64,000 nucleotides of DNA from NCBI RefSeq assembly GCF_023273895.1, contig NZ_CP096883.1, forward strand, positions 2,914,001 to 2,978,000. Direction: 5' to 3'. Shown in pieces: positions 57,117 to 64,000 of the stretch (position 1 is its first letter; the number at the start of each line of letters is the position of its first letter). This DNA is from Sphingobacterium sp. PCS056 (GTDB taxonomy: Bacteria > Bacteroidota > Bacteroidia > Sphingobacteriales > Sphingobacteriaceae). The position numbers and the translations under genes were made by a program. The notes under the pieces are model-generated. The model was given only the letters and a program-made list of their open reading frames with translations, ran no database searches and had not been told where the DNA came from.

Positions 57117-58262
57117 TTATTTTTTTGCAGCACTTGCATCTGGCGCTCCAGCAGGAGCTTCAGCAACTTTTACTCCTGTTTGCACATTCATAATACCGTC
57201 AACAACAATTTTTTCACCGACTTTAAGTCCTGATTTTACGACTACTTTATCGCCTAGTTTTATACCTAACTCCACTTTACGTTGTTCCGCTTTACTGCTA
57301 TCGCCAACTACGTATACATTAAATACACCTAATTGATCTTGAATAGCTTTATATGGAATAATCACTTCTTCTGTAGCAGAATTCGTTTTAACGTTTAACG
57401 AAAGATTCATGCCTGCTCTCAAAATATTGCTTGCATTGTCAAAATTAGCACGTACTTTAATTGTTCCTGTCTGTGGGTCTACAGCGCGGTCAATCGTTGT
57501 GATTCGACCAGAAGAAGCGTATTCAGTACCATCTGGCAATACAGCATTGATCTGAGCTGCAGAACCTGATTTTTGTAAATTGACAAATTGCGGAATATCA
57601 CGCTCGCTTACTTGAATTTCTACTGCAACTGGGTTGACAGATGATAGCGTATTTAGACGCGTAGTACCAGGATTGACCAAAGCTCCAAGACGTACTTCCG
57701 ATATACCGACAATACCCGCAAAAGGAGCACGGATGGTCGAACGATTTAAATTTGTTTGAGCTGTCGTTACCGCGGCTTGAGCGCCCAAAATTTGGGCTTT
57801 TTGATTGGCCACATCTGTTTTCGCGTAGTCCAATGTTTGTTTCGCGATCGCATCTTTGTCTGCTAATGCTTGGTAGCGGTTTAAATCTGTTTGTACACGA
57901 TCCAAATTGGATTGCGCAATTCTCAGATTGGCTCTCGCCTGATCTAAAGCTGCGGTATAGCGTGTGCCATCTATTTCATATAGTTTTTGACCTTTGGAGA
58001 CAGACGCTCCATCAGTGACAAATATTTTTGTTACATAACCAGAAACTTCAGCAAATAATTCGGCTTCATTCAAAGGTTTTACAGTAGCTGGATAAGTTTG
58101 GTTGCCCGTAACGATCTCTTCAGTGGCTGTAGCAAGTGATACAGGTACAACACGCTCTGCTTGCTGCGCAGCATGTTGTTTCTGCGCATCTTTATTGCCA
58201 CATGACTGCCAAATTAGCGTAGTTCCAATAAAAAAAGCGGCTAATAAATGTTTTTTATTCAT
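57117..58262 (-). CDS. RND efflux periplasmic adaptor (membrane fusion protein)
   Basis: This 381-residue lipoprotein has a lipobox with Cys21 (LIWQSCG). It carries a lipoyl domain and a long coiled-coil hairpin (about 90-160, DQARANLRIAQSNLDRVQTD), then a beta-barrel (STIRAPFAGIVGISEVRLGALV) and membrane-proximal part. It connects the RND pump to the outer-membrane channel. It ends in an Ala/Pro-rich tail (AEAPAGAPDASAAKK). It lies 33 bp before the RND gene. Confidence 0.95.
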   Translation of the reverse strand: MNKKHLLAAFFIGTTLIWQSCGNKDAQKQHAAQQAERVVPVSLATATEEIVTGNQTYPATVKPLNEAELFAEVSGYVTKIFVTDGASVSKGQKLYEIDGTRYTAALDQARANLRIAQSNLDRVQTDLNRYQALADKDAIAKQTLDYAKTDVANQKAQILGAQAAVTTAQTNLNRSTIRAPFAGIVGISEVRLGALVNPGTTRLNTLSSVNPVAVEIQVSERDIPQFVNLQKSGSAAQINAVLPDGTEYASSGRITTIDRAVDPQTGTIKVRANFDNASNILRAGMNLSLNVKTNSATEEVIIPYKAIQDQLGVFNVYVVGDSSKAEQRKVELGIKLGDKVVVKSGLKVGEKIVVDGIMNVQTGVKVAEAPAGAPDASAAKK

Positions 58263-58287
58263 GATATTCTTGGTTTCTAAATGTTGT

Positions 58288-59616
58288 TTATTTTGTATCT
58301 ACAGTTCCTAAAGCTTTTTGAACATCTAACTTGCTGGAAAGAAGTGCATAAAGCGCATTTAAATAATTCAATTGACTCGTCTTGAGATCAGTCTCCGCTG
58401 TCATTAAGTCCAAATAAGTTTTGATCCCTTCGTCATATTGCAATTTAATGGTGTCGTATACTTCTTTAGATAGATCGACATTATCTTTTGACGTTTTCCA
58501 GTCAATTAAATTAGCATTGTAGGATGCTGTAGCAAGCGCATATTCCGTATTGATTTGGTTTTTCAAATCCTCCATGCTTAAATCAATTCTACTCTCGCGA
58601 AGTTTTGATTGATAGATCTGATGTTTTCTCTTAAATCCTTGAAAGATTGGGATCGAGACCGATAAACCCGCCACAGAACTTGGGAAATTGTCTTTATATA
58701 GATCTTTAAATTTGTTGTCTCTATAATTGAAAGCATAATTGTAAAATGCACTTACATTTGGTAAGTAAGTCCATTTATAATATTGAGTTTCCAATTCCTG
58801 CATTTTTTTAGACGTTTGCAATTGTTGGAATTCGATTCTGTTGGTCACGCTTGCGGATGAAGTCGTGTCAATCAAAATCTGGTTTTCCATATCGGCATTC
58901 TCAAAAGATAAAGTAATGTCAGCTTGGTGATCCACGGCTAACAAATTTTTTAAATAATCGTATTTGTAGCGGCGCAGTTCAATGGTACGTTTCTCGTCAG
59001 CATTGGCATTGCTTAATGCAATCTGTGCTCTCTTGAAATCGGTTTTATCAACCATCCCCACTTCGTACCGTACTTTGGCATCGTTATATTGCTTTTGAAG
59101 TCGAGTAATATTTTCACGTACGATTTTGATCTGCTCTTCACTCGTCAAGATATCATAATACGCTTTACTCACTTCAACGACCGTATTGATCTTTTGATTT
59201 TCTGTATTTTGTTTATTGGATTGACGGATGAGTGTCGCTGCTTTTGAAGCTTGCATCAATGCAGGATTCAAAATCTGTTGATCAGCCTGCAGGGTCAGGG
59301 CACTCGCATTTTTTTGTCCTAGCGCAATGTTTTGACCACCTATAAAAGAAGTTGGTACCTTTACATTGTAGTTATAAGAACCATTCGCATTGACCTGAGG
59401 CAACCAGCCAGATAAGGCAATGTCAATATCTTTTTCGCCAATTTCTTCATCAATTGCAGCCTGCTTAAGACTAATCTTATTATTAAGGGCATAGTCAATA
59501 AGTTGCTGCAAATTTGCTCTAGCAGGTAATGCCTCATTGCCTGTTTGTTGGGCATAACTAACATTCCATACGGTCGTTAGGGCTGCCAAAGAGAAGGCTA
59601 TTTGTCTAAACTTCAT
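58288..59616 (-). CDS. TolC-family outer-membrane efflux channel
   Basis: This 442-residue protein with a signal peptide (MKFRQIAFSLAALTTVWNVSYAQQ) has two duplicated OEP repeats with long helices, for example SKAYYDILTSEEQIKIVRENITRLQKQY and NTEYALATASYNANLIDWKTS. It forms the outer-membrane duct of the RND system. The ATG at 59616 is chosen over one at 59640 because it sets the signal peptide at the start; the gene then begins 4 bp after the tetR stop. Order tetR-tolC-mfp-rnd is a single operon. Confidence 0.95.
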   Translation of the reverse strand: MKFRQIAFSLAALTTVWNVSYAQQTGNEALPARANLQQLIDYALNNKISLKQAAIDEEIGEKDIDIALSGWLPQVNANGSYNYNVKVPTSFIGGQNIALGQKNASALTLQADQQILNPALMQASKAATLIRQSNKQNTENQKINTVVEVSKAYYDILTSEEQIKIVRENITRLQKQYNDAKVRYEVGMVDKTDFKRAQIALSNANADEKRTIELRRYKYDYLKNLLAVDHQADITLSFENADMENQILIDTTSSASVTNRIEFQQLQTSKKMQELETQYYKWTYLPNVSAFYNYAFNYRDNKFKDLYKDNFPSSVAGLSVSIPIFQGFKRKHQIYQSKLRESRIDLSMEDLKNQINTEYALATASYNANLIDWKTSKDNVDLSKEVYDTIKLQYDEGIKTYLDLMTAETDLKTSQLNYLNALYALLSSKLDVQKALGTVDTK

Positions 59617-59620
59617 ATAA

Positions 59621-60208
59621 TTATTTATTTTTAACTCCATCCCAAATGATTTCTACAACATCCGAGATACTTTCATTTGATTTTAATTTATTGTGCTTTA
59701 CTCCTTTAATTGCTGATACAGCAGTTCCAAAGAATATACAAGCGAGTACTTCAACATTGGTGTTTTTAAGTTCACCTATTTTAATACCTTCTGTTAAAAA
59801 TTTGAGGATACTGCTCTGACCACTAATCGATTCGTTCGTTTCGTAACTGTTCACTTTATAATATGGAGAAGAGTAAAATTGTTCAAAAAAACTAAACATT
59901 TCTACGTTTTCTCGATAAAATTTGACAAACCCCTTCCATATGTGAAAAAAAGTTTCCTTATACGTTAATTCCTCCTGGATGGACTCAAAAATTGATTCAT
60001 GGAGTGCGTCTCCGCAATATTGAAACAAGCTGACGATCAAATCATCTTTTGAAGGAAAGTAATGGTATATGGTGCCGATTGCGACATCAGCATCTTGAGC
60101 GATTTTACTCATTGCTGTGCCATGAAAACCATGATCTTTGATCAACCTTAAGGTGGTCTCAAATATGGAAATCACTTTTGAATTATTTTTTGTGTATTGA
60201 ACGTTCAT
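59621..60208 (-). CDS. TetR-family transcriptional repressor of the efflux operon
   Basis: This 195-residue protein has an N-terminal HTH (LRLIKDHGFHGTAMSKIAQDADVAIGTIYHYFPSKDDLI) typical of TetR/AcrR proteins and an all-helical ligand-binding C-terminal part. As first gene of the efflux operon it likely represses the unit and itself, with release by a pump substrate. TACATTTG (minus strand 60223-60216) lies 8 bp before the start and fits a -7 element. Confidence 0.93.
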   Translation of the reverse strand: MNVQYTKNNSKVISIFETTLRLIKDHGFHGTAMSKIAQDADVAIGTIYHYFPSKDDLIVSLFQYCGDALHESIFESIQEELTYKETFFHIWKGFVKFYRENVEMFSFFEQFYSSPYYKVNSYETNESISGQSSILKFLTEGIKIGELKNTNVEVLACIFFGTAVSAIKGVKHNKLKSNESISDVVEIIWDGVKNK

Positions 60209-60215
60209 TCGGTTC

Positions 60216-60223
60216 CAAATGTA
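60216..60223 (-). promoter_or_regulatory. -7 element of the tetR-efflux operon
   Basis: Minus-strand TACATTTG fits TAnnTTTG. A TTTG lies 24 nt further upstream, slightly beyond the usual 19-21. Confidence 0.5.
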
Positions 60224-60338
60224 GAAATTTTAATTAGATCTATCTGTCAAAATAATGTAATGAAAAGATGAATTTTATTCATTATAGCCATCTCCATCGC
60301 GATGCAGGAAATGTTAACGTAAATTTAACATCAGTTAG

Positions 60339-60445
60339 TTTGCTAATCATTTTGTATGATCTATATTTGCACATCATAATTTAGGTTTATAATTGGTTAG
60401 TAAAGGTTTTCATTCTCCCCGTTTGAAAACCTTTCTTTTTTATTT
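60339..60445 (+). ncRNA. Candidate small RNA with consensus promoter and intrinsic terminator
   Basis: TTTG (60339-60342), exactly 19 nt, then TATATTTG (60362-60369) is an exact Bacteroidota promoter. The expected start of transcription is near 60375. AAAGGTTTTCA (60402-60412) pairs perfectly with TGAAAACCTTT (60424-60434), followed by CTTTTTTATTTTT, giving a strong rightward terminator. The RNA would be about 65-70 nt. No ORF starts in it, and no rightward gene lies within 2 kb downstream. TTAAC occurs twice 11 bp apart at 60314 and 60325, upstream of the -33. Confidence 0.7.
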
Positions 60446-60456
60446 TTAGCCATAAA

Positions 60457-60486
60457 AAAAGCCTAGTTTATAAAAACTAAGCTTCT
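60457..60486 (-). terminator. Terminator of the SCO-cytochrome c operon
   Basis: AAGCCTAGTTT (60459-60469) pairs with AAACTAAGCTT (60474-60484) with one mismatch. The minus-strand reading is followed by a T-run (A-run at 60454-60460). Confidence 0.65.
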
Positions 60487-60505
60487 TTATAGATATTTAA
60501 CGTAC

Positions 60506-60931
60506 TTACTTACAATTTTTCAAATCTTCTTGTACTTCTTCAAGACTGAATATTTTATCTTGTTTTGCAAAATTAGTGGTTATGTAAGTCAAAACATAAG
60601 CAATATCAATATCTGTTAACGTTTCGTTTGCAGGCATAATCGTATTAAAGGTTTTTCCTGCAACAGTTATTTCTTCCTGTAAACCATTTCTGACGATACA
60701 GGATAGACGTTCCCTATTTTTCGTTAAAAAATCAACATCCGTTAAGGGGGGATATAAAAGCCCTAGACCTTCACCCTTATCCCCATGACAATTTTTACAG
60801 TGATTGATATATATTTTTTGTCCATTCACAGCATATTGTGCAGTTTTAATGTCCTCACCAGATTGACAGCCGCTCATGGCACTAAAAATATAGATGGAAA
60901 CTAGTACACCTAAACTATATATTTTGGTCAT
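60506..60931 (-). CDS. Cytochrome c lipoprotein
   Basis: This 141-residue lipoprotein has Cys22 (SAMSGC) for lipidation and one haem site, CKNCH (Cys45, Cys48, His49). The axial Met is probably the one in NTIMPANETL. It resembles single-haem electron carriers of Bacteroidota anchored in the periplasm. A longer start at 61012 would overlap the SCO gene; the ATG at 60931 gives a signal peptide (MTKIYSLGVLVSIYIF) 1 bp after the SCO stop. It probably carries electrons to an oxidase or reductase, in line with the SCO gene. Confidence 0.92.
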   Translation of the reverse strand: MTKIYSLGVLVSIYIFSAMSGCQSGEDIKTAQYAVNGQKIYINHCKNCHGDKGEGLGLLYPPLTDVDFLTKNRERLSCIVRNGLQEEITVAGKTFNTIMPANETLTDIDIAYVLTYITTNFAKQDKIFSLEEVQEDLKNCK

Positions 60932-60932
60932 T

Positions 60933-61580
60933 TTACTTTTCTTGTAATAGGATCGCAAGCTCTTTTTGTAATTTGGCCACTTGCTCGTCATTTGTTCCAT
61001 CATATGCACCACGGATACGTTTTTGTTTATCGATTAAGACCAGATAGCCTTGATGATCGTAACCTCCTGGAGCATTTTTGTCTTCAGCAGTATAAACGAG
61101 ATACTGATTAGCGATTCCATAGATGTCCGCCTTTGAGCCTGTCACAAAATTCCAATGATCGTTGCTAACGCCCAATTTATGAGCATATTCTTTTAATACA
61201 TGAGGTTGGTCATATTTAAAATCAATGCTATGGGAGAGGAAATAAACTTGATCACTATCTTTATATTGCTCATAGACCTTCAACAGATTTCTATTCATGG
61301 TAGGGCAGATACTTGGACAGTGTGTGAAAAAGAAATTCGCGATATATACTTTATTATCGTAATTCTTGTCCGTGATATAAGTACTATCTTGATTTAAAAA
61401 TTTAAACGCGGGTATGGTATGATAAAGCGTATCCGTAATGGTTTTACCATCAACAATTTTTTCAACAGGTTCACGTTGACCATAGATCGGAAGAGTAGCT
61501 GTATTGGATTGGCAGCTAGAAATTCCCAATGCCGCAAGTGCTAAGAAGAATGAAGCACGAATATGAAATGATTTGATCAT
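60933..61580 (-). CDS. SCO1/SenC-family copper chaperone lipoprotein
   Basis: This 215-residue thioredoxin-fold protein has a lipobox (ISSC, Cys23). The copper-binding pair is Cys88 and Cys92 in CPSICP, and a His in DHWNF is the likely third ligand, as in SCO1. It delivers copper to the CuA centre of cytochrome oxidase or acts as a redox chaperone. It starts 1 bp after the upstream lipoprotein stop and is followed directly by cytochrome c. Confidence 0.94.
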   Translation of the reverse strand: MIKSFHIRASFFLALAALGISSCQSNTATLPIYGQREPVEKIVDGKTITDTLYHTIPAFKFLNQDSTYITDKNYDNKVYIANFFFTHCPSICPTMNRNLLKVYEQYKDSDQVYFLSHSIDFKYDQPHVLKEYAHKLGVSNDHWNFVTGSKADIYGIANQYLVYTAEDKNAPGGYDHQGYLVLIDKQKRIRGAYDGTNDEQVAKLQKELAILLQEK

Positions 61581-61581
61581 A

Positions 61582-62010
61582 CTAATACTTGTTTAAGATT
61601 TCTTGTTTTTCTTTTGATACACGATCAAATACAGCTTTCATATCTTTAACTTTAGTTAATTCGCGATTGGCGTAATCTACTGTGGTAGAATCTGCACTGT
61701 ACCCTTTCATCCAGTCCATCATGTGATCTGTAGCTTCTTCAAGATTCTTTTTTAACTGGGTTAACTCTTGACGAGTTTGAGTTGTATCAAGCGCCGGCTT
61801 AGCTGTTTTGATTGCTTTAAGATGCGTTAAGATAGAGTCGATCGTAACAGCATCTTTGTCAAATACGCTTACTTGTGGCATGATCTCATCATGAATTTTC
61901 ATGGTTTCTTCTTGCGTTTTAGCTAAATCATTTTGGTTATTGGTGTTTGAGCTATTGTTACATGAAGTAATAGCAAAAGCTGATGCAATTAAGAAAGCTA
62001 ATTTTTTCAT
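61582..62010 (-). CDS. Hypothetical lipoprotein in SCO operon
   Basis: This 142-residue lipoprotein has a lipobox Cys17 (ITSCN). The mature part is almost entirely helical: MKIHDEIMPQVSVFD, SILTHLKAIKTA, QLKKNLEEATDHMMDWMKG and a C-terminal coiled-coil-like end. It contains a Met-His-Asp-Glu stretch and a Met-rich motif (HMMDWM) that might bind copper. I do not know a named family, although similar proteins occur beside SCO in other Bacteroidota. It is first of the three-gene operon. TATCTTTG (62043-62036, minus) is its likely -7 element. Confidence 0.8.
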   Translation of the reverse strand: MKKLAFLIASAFAITSCNNSSNTNNQNDLAKTQEETMKIHDEIMPQVSVFDKDAVTIDSILTHLKAIKTAKPALDTTQTRQELTQLKKNLEEATDHMMDWMKGYSADSTTVDYANRELTKVKDMKAVFDRVSKEKQEILNKY

Positions 62011-62035
62011 ATCGAAATATTTTGTCTGTTATAGA

Positions 62036-62043
62036 CAAAGATA
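62036..62043 (-). promoter_or_regulatory. -7 element of the SCO operon
   Basis: Minus-strand TATCTTTG fits TAnnTTTG, 26 bp before the lipoprotein start. No clear -33 is seen at 19-21 nt. Confidence 0.5.
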
Positions 62044-62071
62044 CCAAATAGATCAGGAAGATAATAGCTAA

Positions 62072-62551
62072 TTATACCCTTGTGTATGTAAAATTCAAGT
62101 CACGAATGTAGATTTCATTCTTGGCTATGGCACATATTTCATTTTGATCGTTGACAATTTCGACAGAAAACGTTTTGATCATCCTTCCTCTACTTTTTAA
62201 GGTATCCATACAAGCATTGAAATCAGAATCATCGATTTTGATCGAAAATTTAAGATTGGTCAAGCCAGGCTTTTTATATTCAATAGATGCTGATTTGAGC
62301 CAAGCTACAGTTTTTTTAAAGCCATGAGCCTGCAGTCGCTGGTCGATTAGTATGGCATAAAAGGGATCGACTGCTGAAAATATCGTTCCACCAAATATGG
62401 TATTGTTAGTGTTTTTATTAAAAATACTTTTGATGATTTTAACGTCGACACCTTGAAAATCAGGATAAATTCGTTGAACCCATATCCGCTGGAATAAAAA
62501 AGGAGGGTAGATTCTCAATAACCATTTTAGAGATTTCGGACTATACAACAT
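62072..62551 (-). CDS. DUF4442 hotdog-fold protein
   Basis: This 159-residue protein has the DUF4442 layout: N terminus SPKSLKWLLRIYPPFLFQRI, then NTIFGGTIFSAVDPFYAILI and SIEYKKPGLTNLKFSIKI. These belong to the hotdog thioesterase superfamily; the substrate is unknown. The ATG at 62551 is chosen because TACCTTTG, a -7 type element, lies immediately upstream of it (62556-62563) and would be inside the longer reading from 62569. Confidence 0.85.
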   Translation of the reverse strand: MLYSPKSLKWLLRIYPPFLFQRIWVQRIYPDFQGVDVKIIKSIFNKNTNNTIFGGTIFSAVDPFYAILIDQRLQAHGFKKTVAWLKSASIEYKKPGLTNLKFSIKIDDSDFNACMDTLKSRGRMIKTFSVEIVNDQNEICAIAKNEIYIRDLNFTYTRV

Positions 62552-62641
62552 CGTGCAAAGGTAATACAATAAATTAAAAATCGTTTGCTATTTAACTTGT
62601 AAAAATGCTTGTACAATGATACTTTTATAAAAAATTGAATT

Positions 62642-63874
62642 ATGACTAACCAATCAAATTCGCACACAAACAGGAATGTTTGGATCATTGTTCTTGTGGC
62701 ATCGTTGGGGTATTTTGTGGATATCTACGATCTGATTATTTTTTCGATTGTACGGGTCAAATCATTTGAAGAAATAGGTGTATCACCCCAAGATATGCGA
62801 GCCGAAGGTGAGTTTGTATTGAATATGCAGATGGGGGGCTTATTGATTGGTGGTGTGATATGGGGAATTATAGGGGATAAGTTTGGTCGACTGAAAGTCT
62901 TATTTGGTTCTATTTTATTATATTCCTTGGCCAATATCTATAATGGTTTTGTTCAGGATGTGATGACATACGGTATTATTCGTTTTGTTGCGGGTATCGG
63001 ATTGGCAGGTGAATTAGGTGCCGGAATTACATTGGTCAGTGAAAGTATGCACAAGTCAAAACGTGGTTACGGAACTATGTTGGTGGCAACAGTAGGTGTA
63101 CTGGGTGCGGTACTCGGATATTTCATATCTGAACAGTTTGATTGGCGTACGGCCTATTTTGTCGGTGGTGGGATGGGGCTGCTGCTCTTACTAATGCGCG
63201 TAGGAGCGCTGGAATCTGGTTTGTTTAAAACAGCAGAAAGTAAGACGGTCGCTAAAGGCAAATTCAGTATGCTTTTTACGGATAAACACAGATTTAAGAG
63301 ATATCTATACTGCTTATGTATTGGATTGCCCATTTGGTTTGTCGTAGGTGTATTAGTCACCCAAGCTCCGGAGATCGGAAAAGCGCTGCACGCTCCCGCA
63401 ACATTGAGCGCTGGAAAAGGGGTATTGTTTACTTATCTTGGTATTTCGTTGGGTGATCTGCTGGCCGGTTTATTGGCGCAAGTATTAAAATCTCGAAAAA
63501 AAGTGGTATTAATATGTCAAATGGTGATTTTGATCAGTGCATCCTGGTATCTGCTAAGTGATGGTTTATCGGAAACCAGATTTGTCTGGTTATGCTTTTT
63601 TATGGGGCTGGGGATTGGATATTGGGCTACTTTTGTAACGATCTCCGCAGAACAGTTCGGTACCAATTTGAGAGCCACAGTTGCGACCACTGCACCTAAT
63701 TTTGTCCGTGGCGCGCTGATCCCTTCGACCATGTTGTATGGGATTCTTGTGAATCACTGGGGGATCATCATTGCGGCTTTTGTCATGATCTTTTTTCTTT
63801 CAGGAATCGCCATCTATGCGCTAACACAACTGGAAGAAAGTTTTGATAAAGATCTAAACTATCTGGAAGAGTAG
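62642..63874 (+). CDS. MFS transporter (metabolite/H+ symporter type)
   Basis: This 410-residue inner-membrane protein has 12 helices. The signature between helices 2 and 3 is GVIWGIIGDKFGRLKVLFGS. GIGLAGELGAGITLVSESM is like the sialate/aromatic acid symporter groups, where GELGA is common. Its substrate cannot be named. It is divergent from the DUF4442 gene. Confidence 0.92.
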   Translation: MTNQSNSHTNRNVWIIVLVASLGYFVDIYDLIIFSIVRVKSFEEIGVSPQDMRAEGEFVLNMQMGGLLIGGVIWGIIGDKFGRLKVLFGSILLYSLANIYNGFVQDVMTYGIIRFVAGIGLAGELGAGITLVSESMHKSKRGYGTMLVATVGVLGAVLGYFISEQFDWRTAYFVGGGMGLLLLLMRVGALESGLFKTAESKTVAKGKFSMLFTDKHRFKRYLYCLCIGLPIWFVVGVLVTQAPEIGKALHAPATLSAGKGVLFTYLGISLGDLLAGLLAQVLKSRKKVVLICQMVILISASWYLLSDGLSETRFVWLCFFMGLGIGYWATFVTISAEQFGTNLRATVATTAPNFVRGALIPSTMLYGILVNHWGIIIAAFVMIFFLSGIAIYALTQLEESFDKDLNYLEE

Positions 63875-63880
63875 TATAGA

Positions 63881-64000
63881 TTAACGCTTTGGACATTTAC
63901 TGCATCGATTACCTTTTTTATATTTCTTACAACATTTTTTAAAACATGCACATGAAAAAGGAGAGAATGGACTTGATGCTTTTGTATCTGCACAAAAATC
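63881..64000 (-). CDS. Cys-rich short protein, C-terminal part (cut by right edge)
   Basis: The last 39 residues are visible, ending ACFKKCCKKYKKGNRCSKCPKR (about half shown as motif: CACFKKCC then CSKCPKR). Six Cys in this part lie among Lys. It recalls small Bacteroidota proteins of unknown function with an ACFKK(C/Y)C..KGKKCKxCP tail, often with a signal peptide. The start lies outside the window. Confidence 0.7.
   Translation of the reverse strand, partial: DFCADTKASSPFSPFSCACFKKCCKKYKKGNRCSKCPKR

Overview
The window is a low-GC (by eye high-30s % G+C) chromosomal stretch from a member of the Bacteroidota, most likely Sphingobacteriaceae (Sphingobacterium or Pedobacter-like). The pointers are a fused SecDF preprotein translocase start, a Bacteroidota-type giant alpha-2-macroglobulin, an outer-membrane receptor with a carboxypeptidase-like N-terminal domain, near absence of Shine-Dalgarno sequences, and several matches to the Bacteroidota promoter (TTTG, about 19 nt, TAnnTTTG). 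There are about 50 protein genes. I saw no rRNA, tRNA, CRISPR array, insertion sequence or prophage. The genus is inferred, not shown.

Layout. 1-16 kb is mostly core: the start of secDF, a small outer-membrane protein, guaB, ppk1, a 1979-residue alpha-2-macroglobulin, a DJ-1/PfpI protein, an FMN reductase, an ACC-deaminase/D-cysteine desulfhydrase, rluD and a class IV aminotransferase. 16-22 kb carries an amino-acid permease and a metal block: feoA-feoB plus a 53-residue Cys-rich FeoB-associated protein, a divergent MarR regulator, a ZIP transporter and a PAP2 phosphatase. The feo/marR intergenic region holds a perfect 7-1-7 palindrome. 22.5-24 kb is a phosphohexomutase.

24-40 kb is rich in ion and stress functions: KtrA/KtrB-like potassium uptake, a DUF389 membrane protein, an MscS-type channel, an alanine/sodium symporter, a universal stress protein with an exact FNR-type box upstream, a two-pore-helix potassium channel, NhaA, an AraC regulator, UppP and GltS. 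40-44 kb is an arsenic island: arsR, a DUF6428-like Cys-tailed protein, a thioredoxin-type arsC and acr3, with a separately transcribed arsO-like flavoprotein. Two copies of a near-palindromic 16-mer look like ArsR operators. At 44.0 kb a probable fluoride riboswitch with an overlapping terminator precedes a CLC-family protein with features of fluoride/proton antiporters.

46-64 kb contains an AraC regulator converging on a TonB-dependent receptor, a Pit phosphate transporter with a PhoU-like tail, an M60 metallopeptidase, and a tetR-tolC-mfp-RND efflux operon. It continues with a lipoprotein-SCO-cytochrome c operon, a DUF4442 protein, an MFS transporter, and the end of a Cys-rich protein cut by the right edge. 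Between tetR and the cytochrome gene, a consensus promoter and an intrinsic terminator frame about 70 nt with no ORF. This is the best candidate for an undescribed small RNA.
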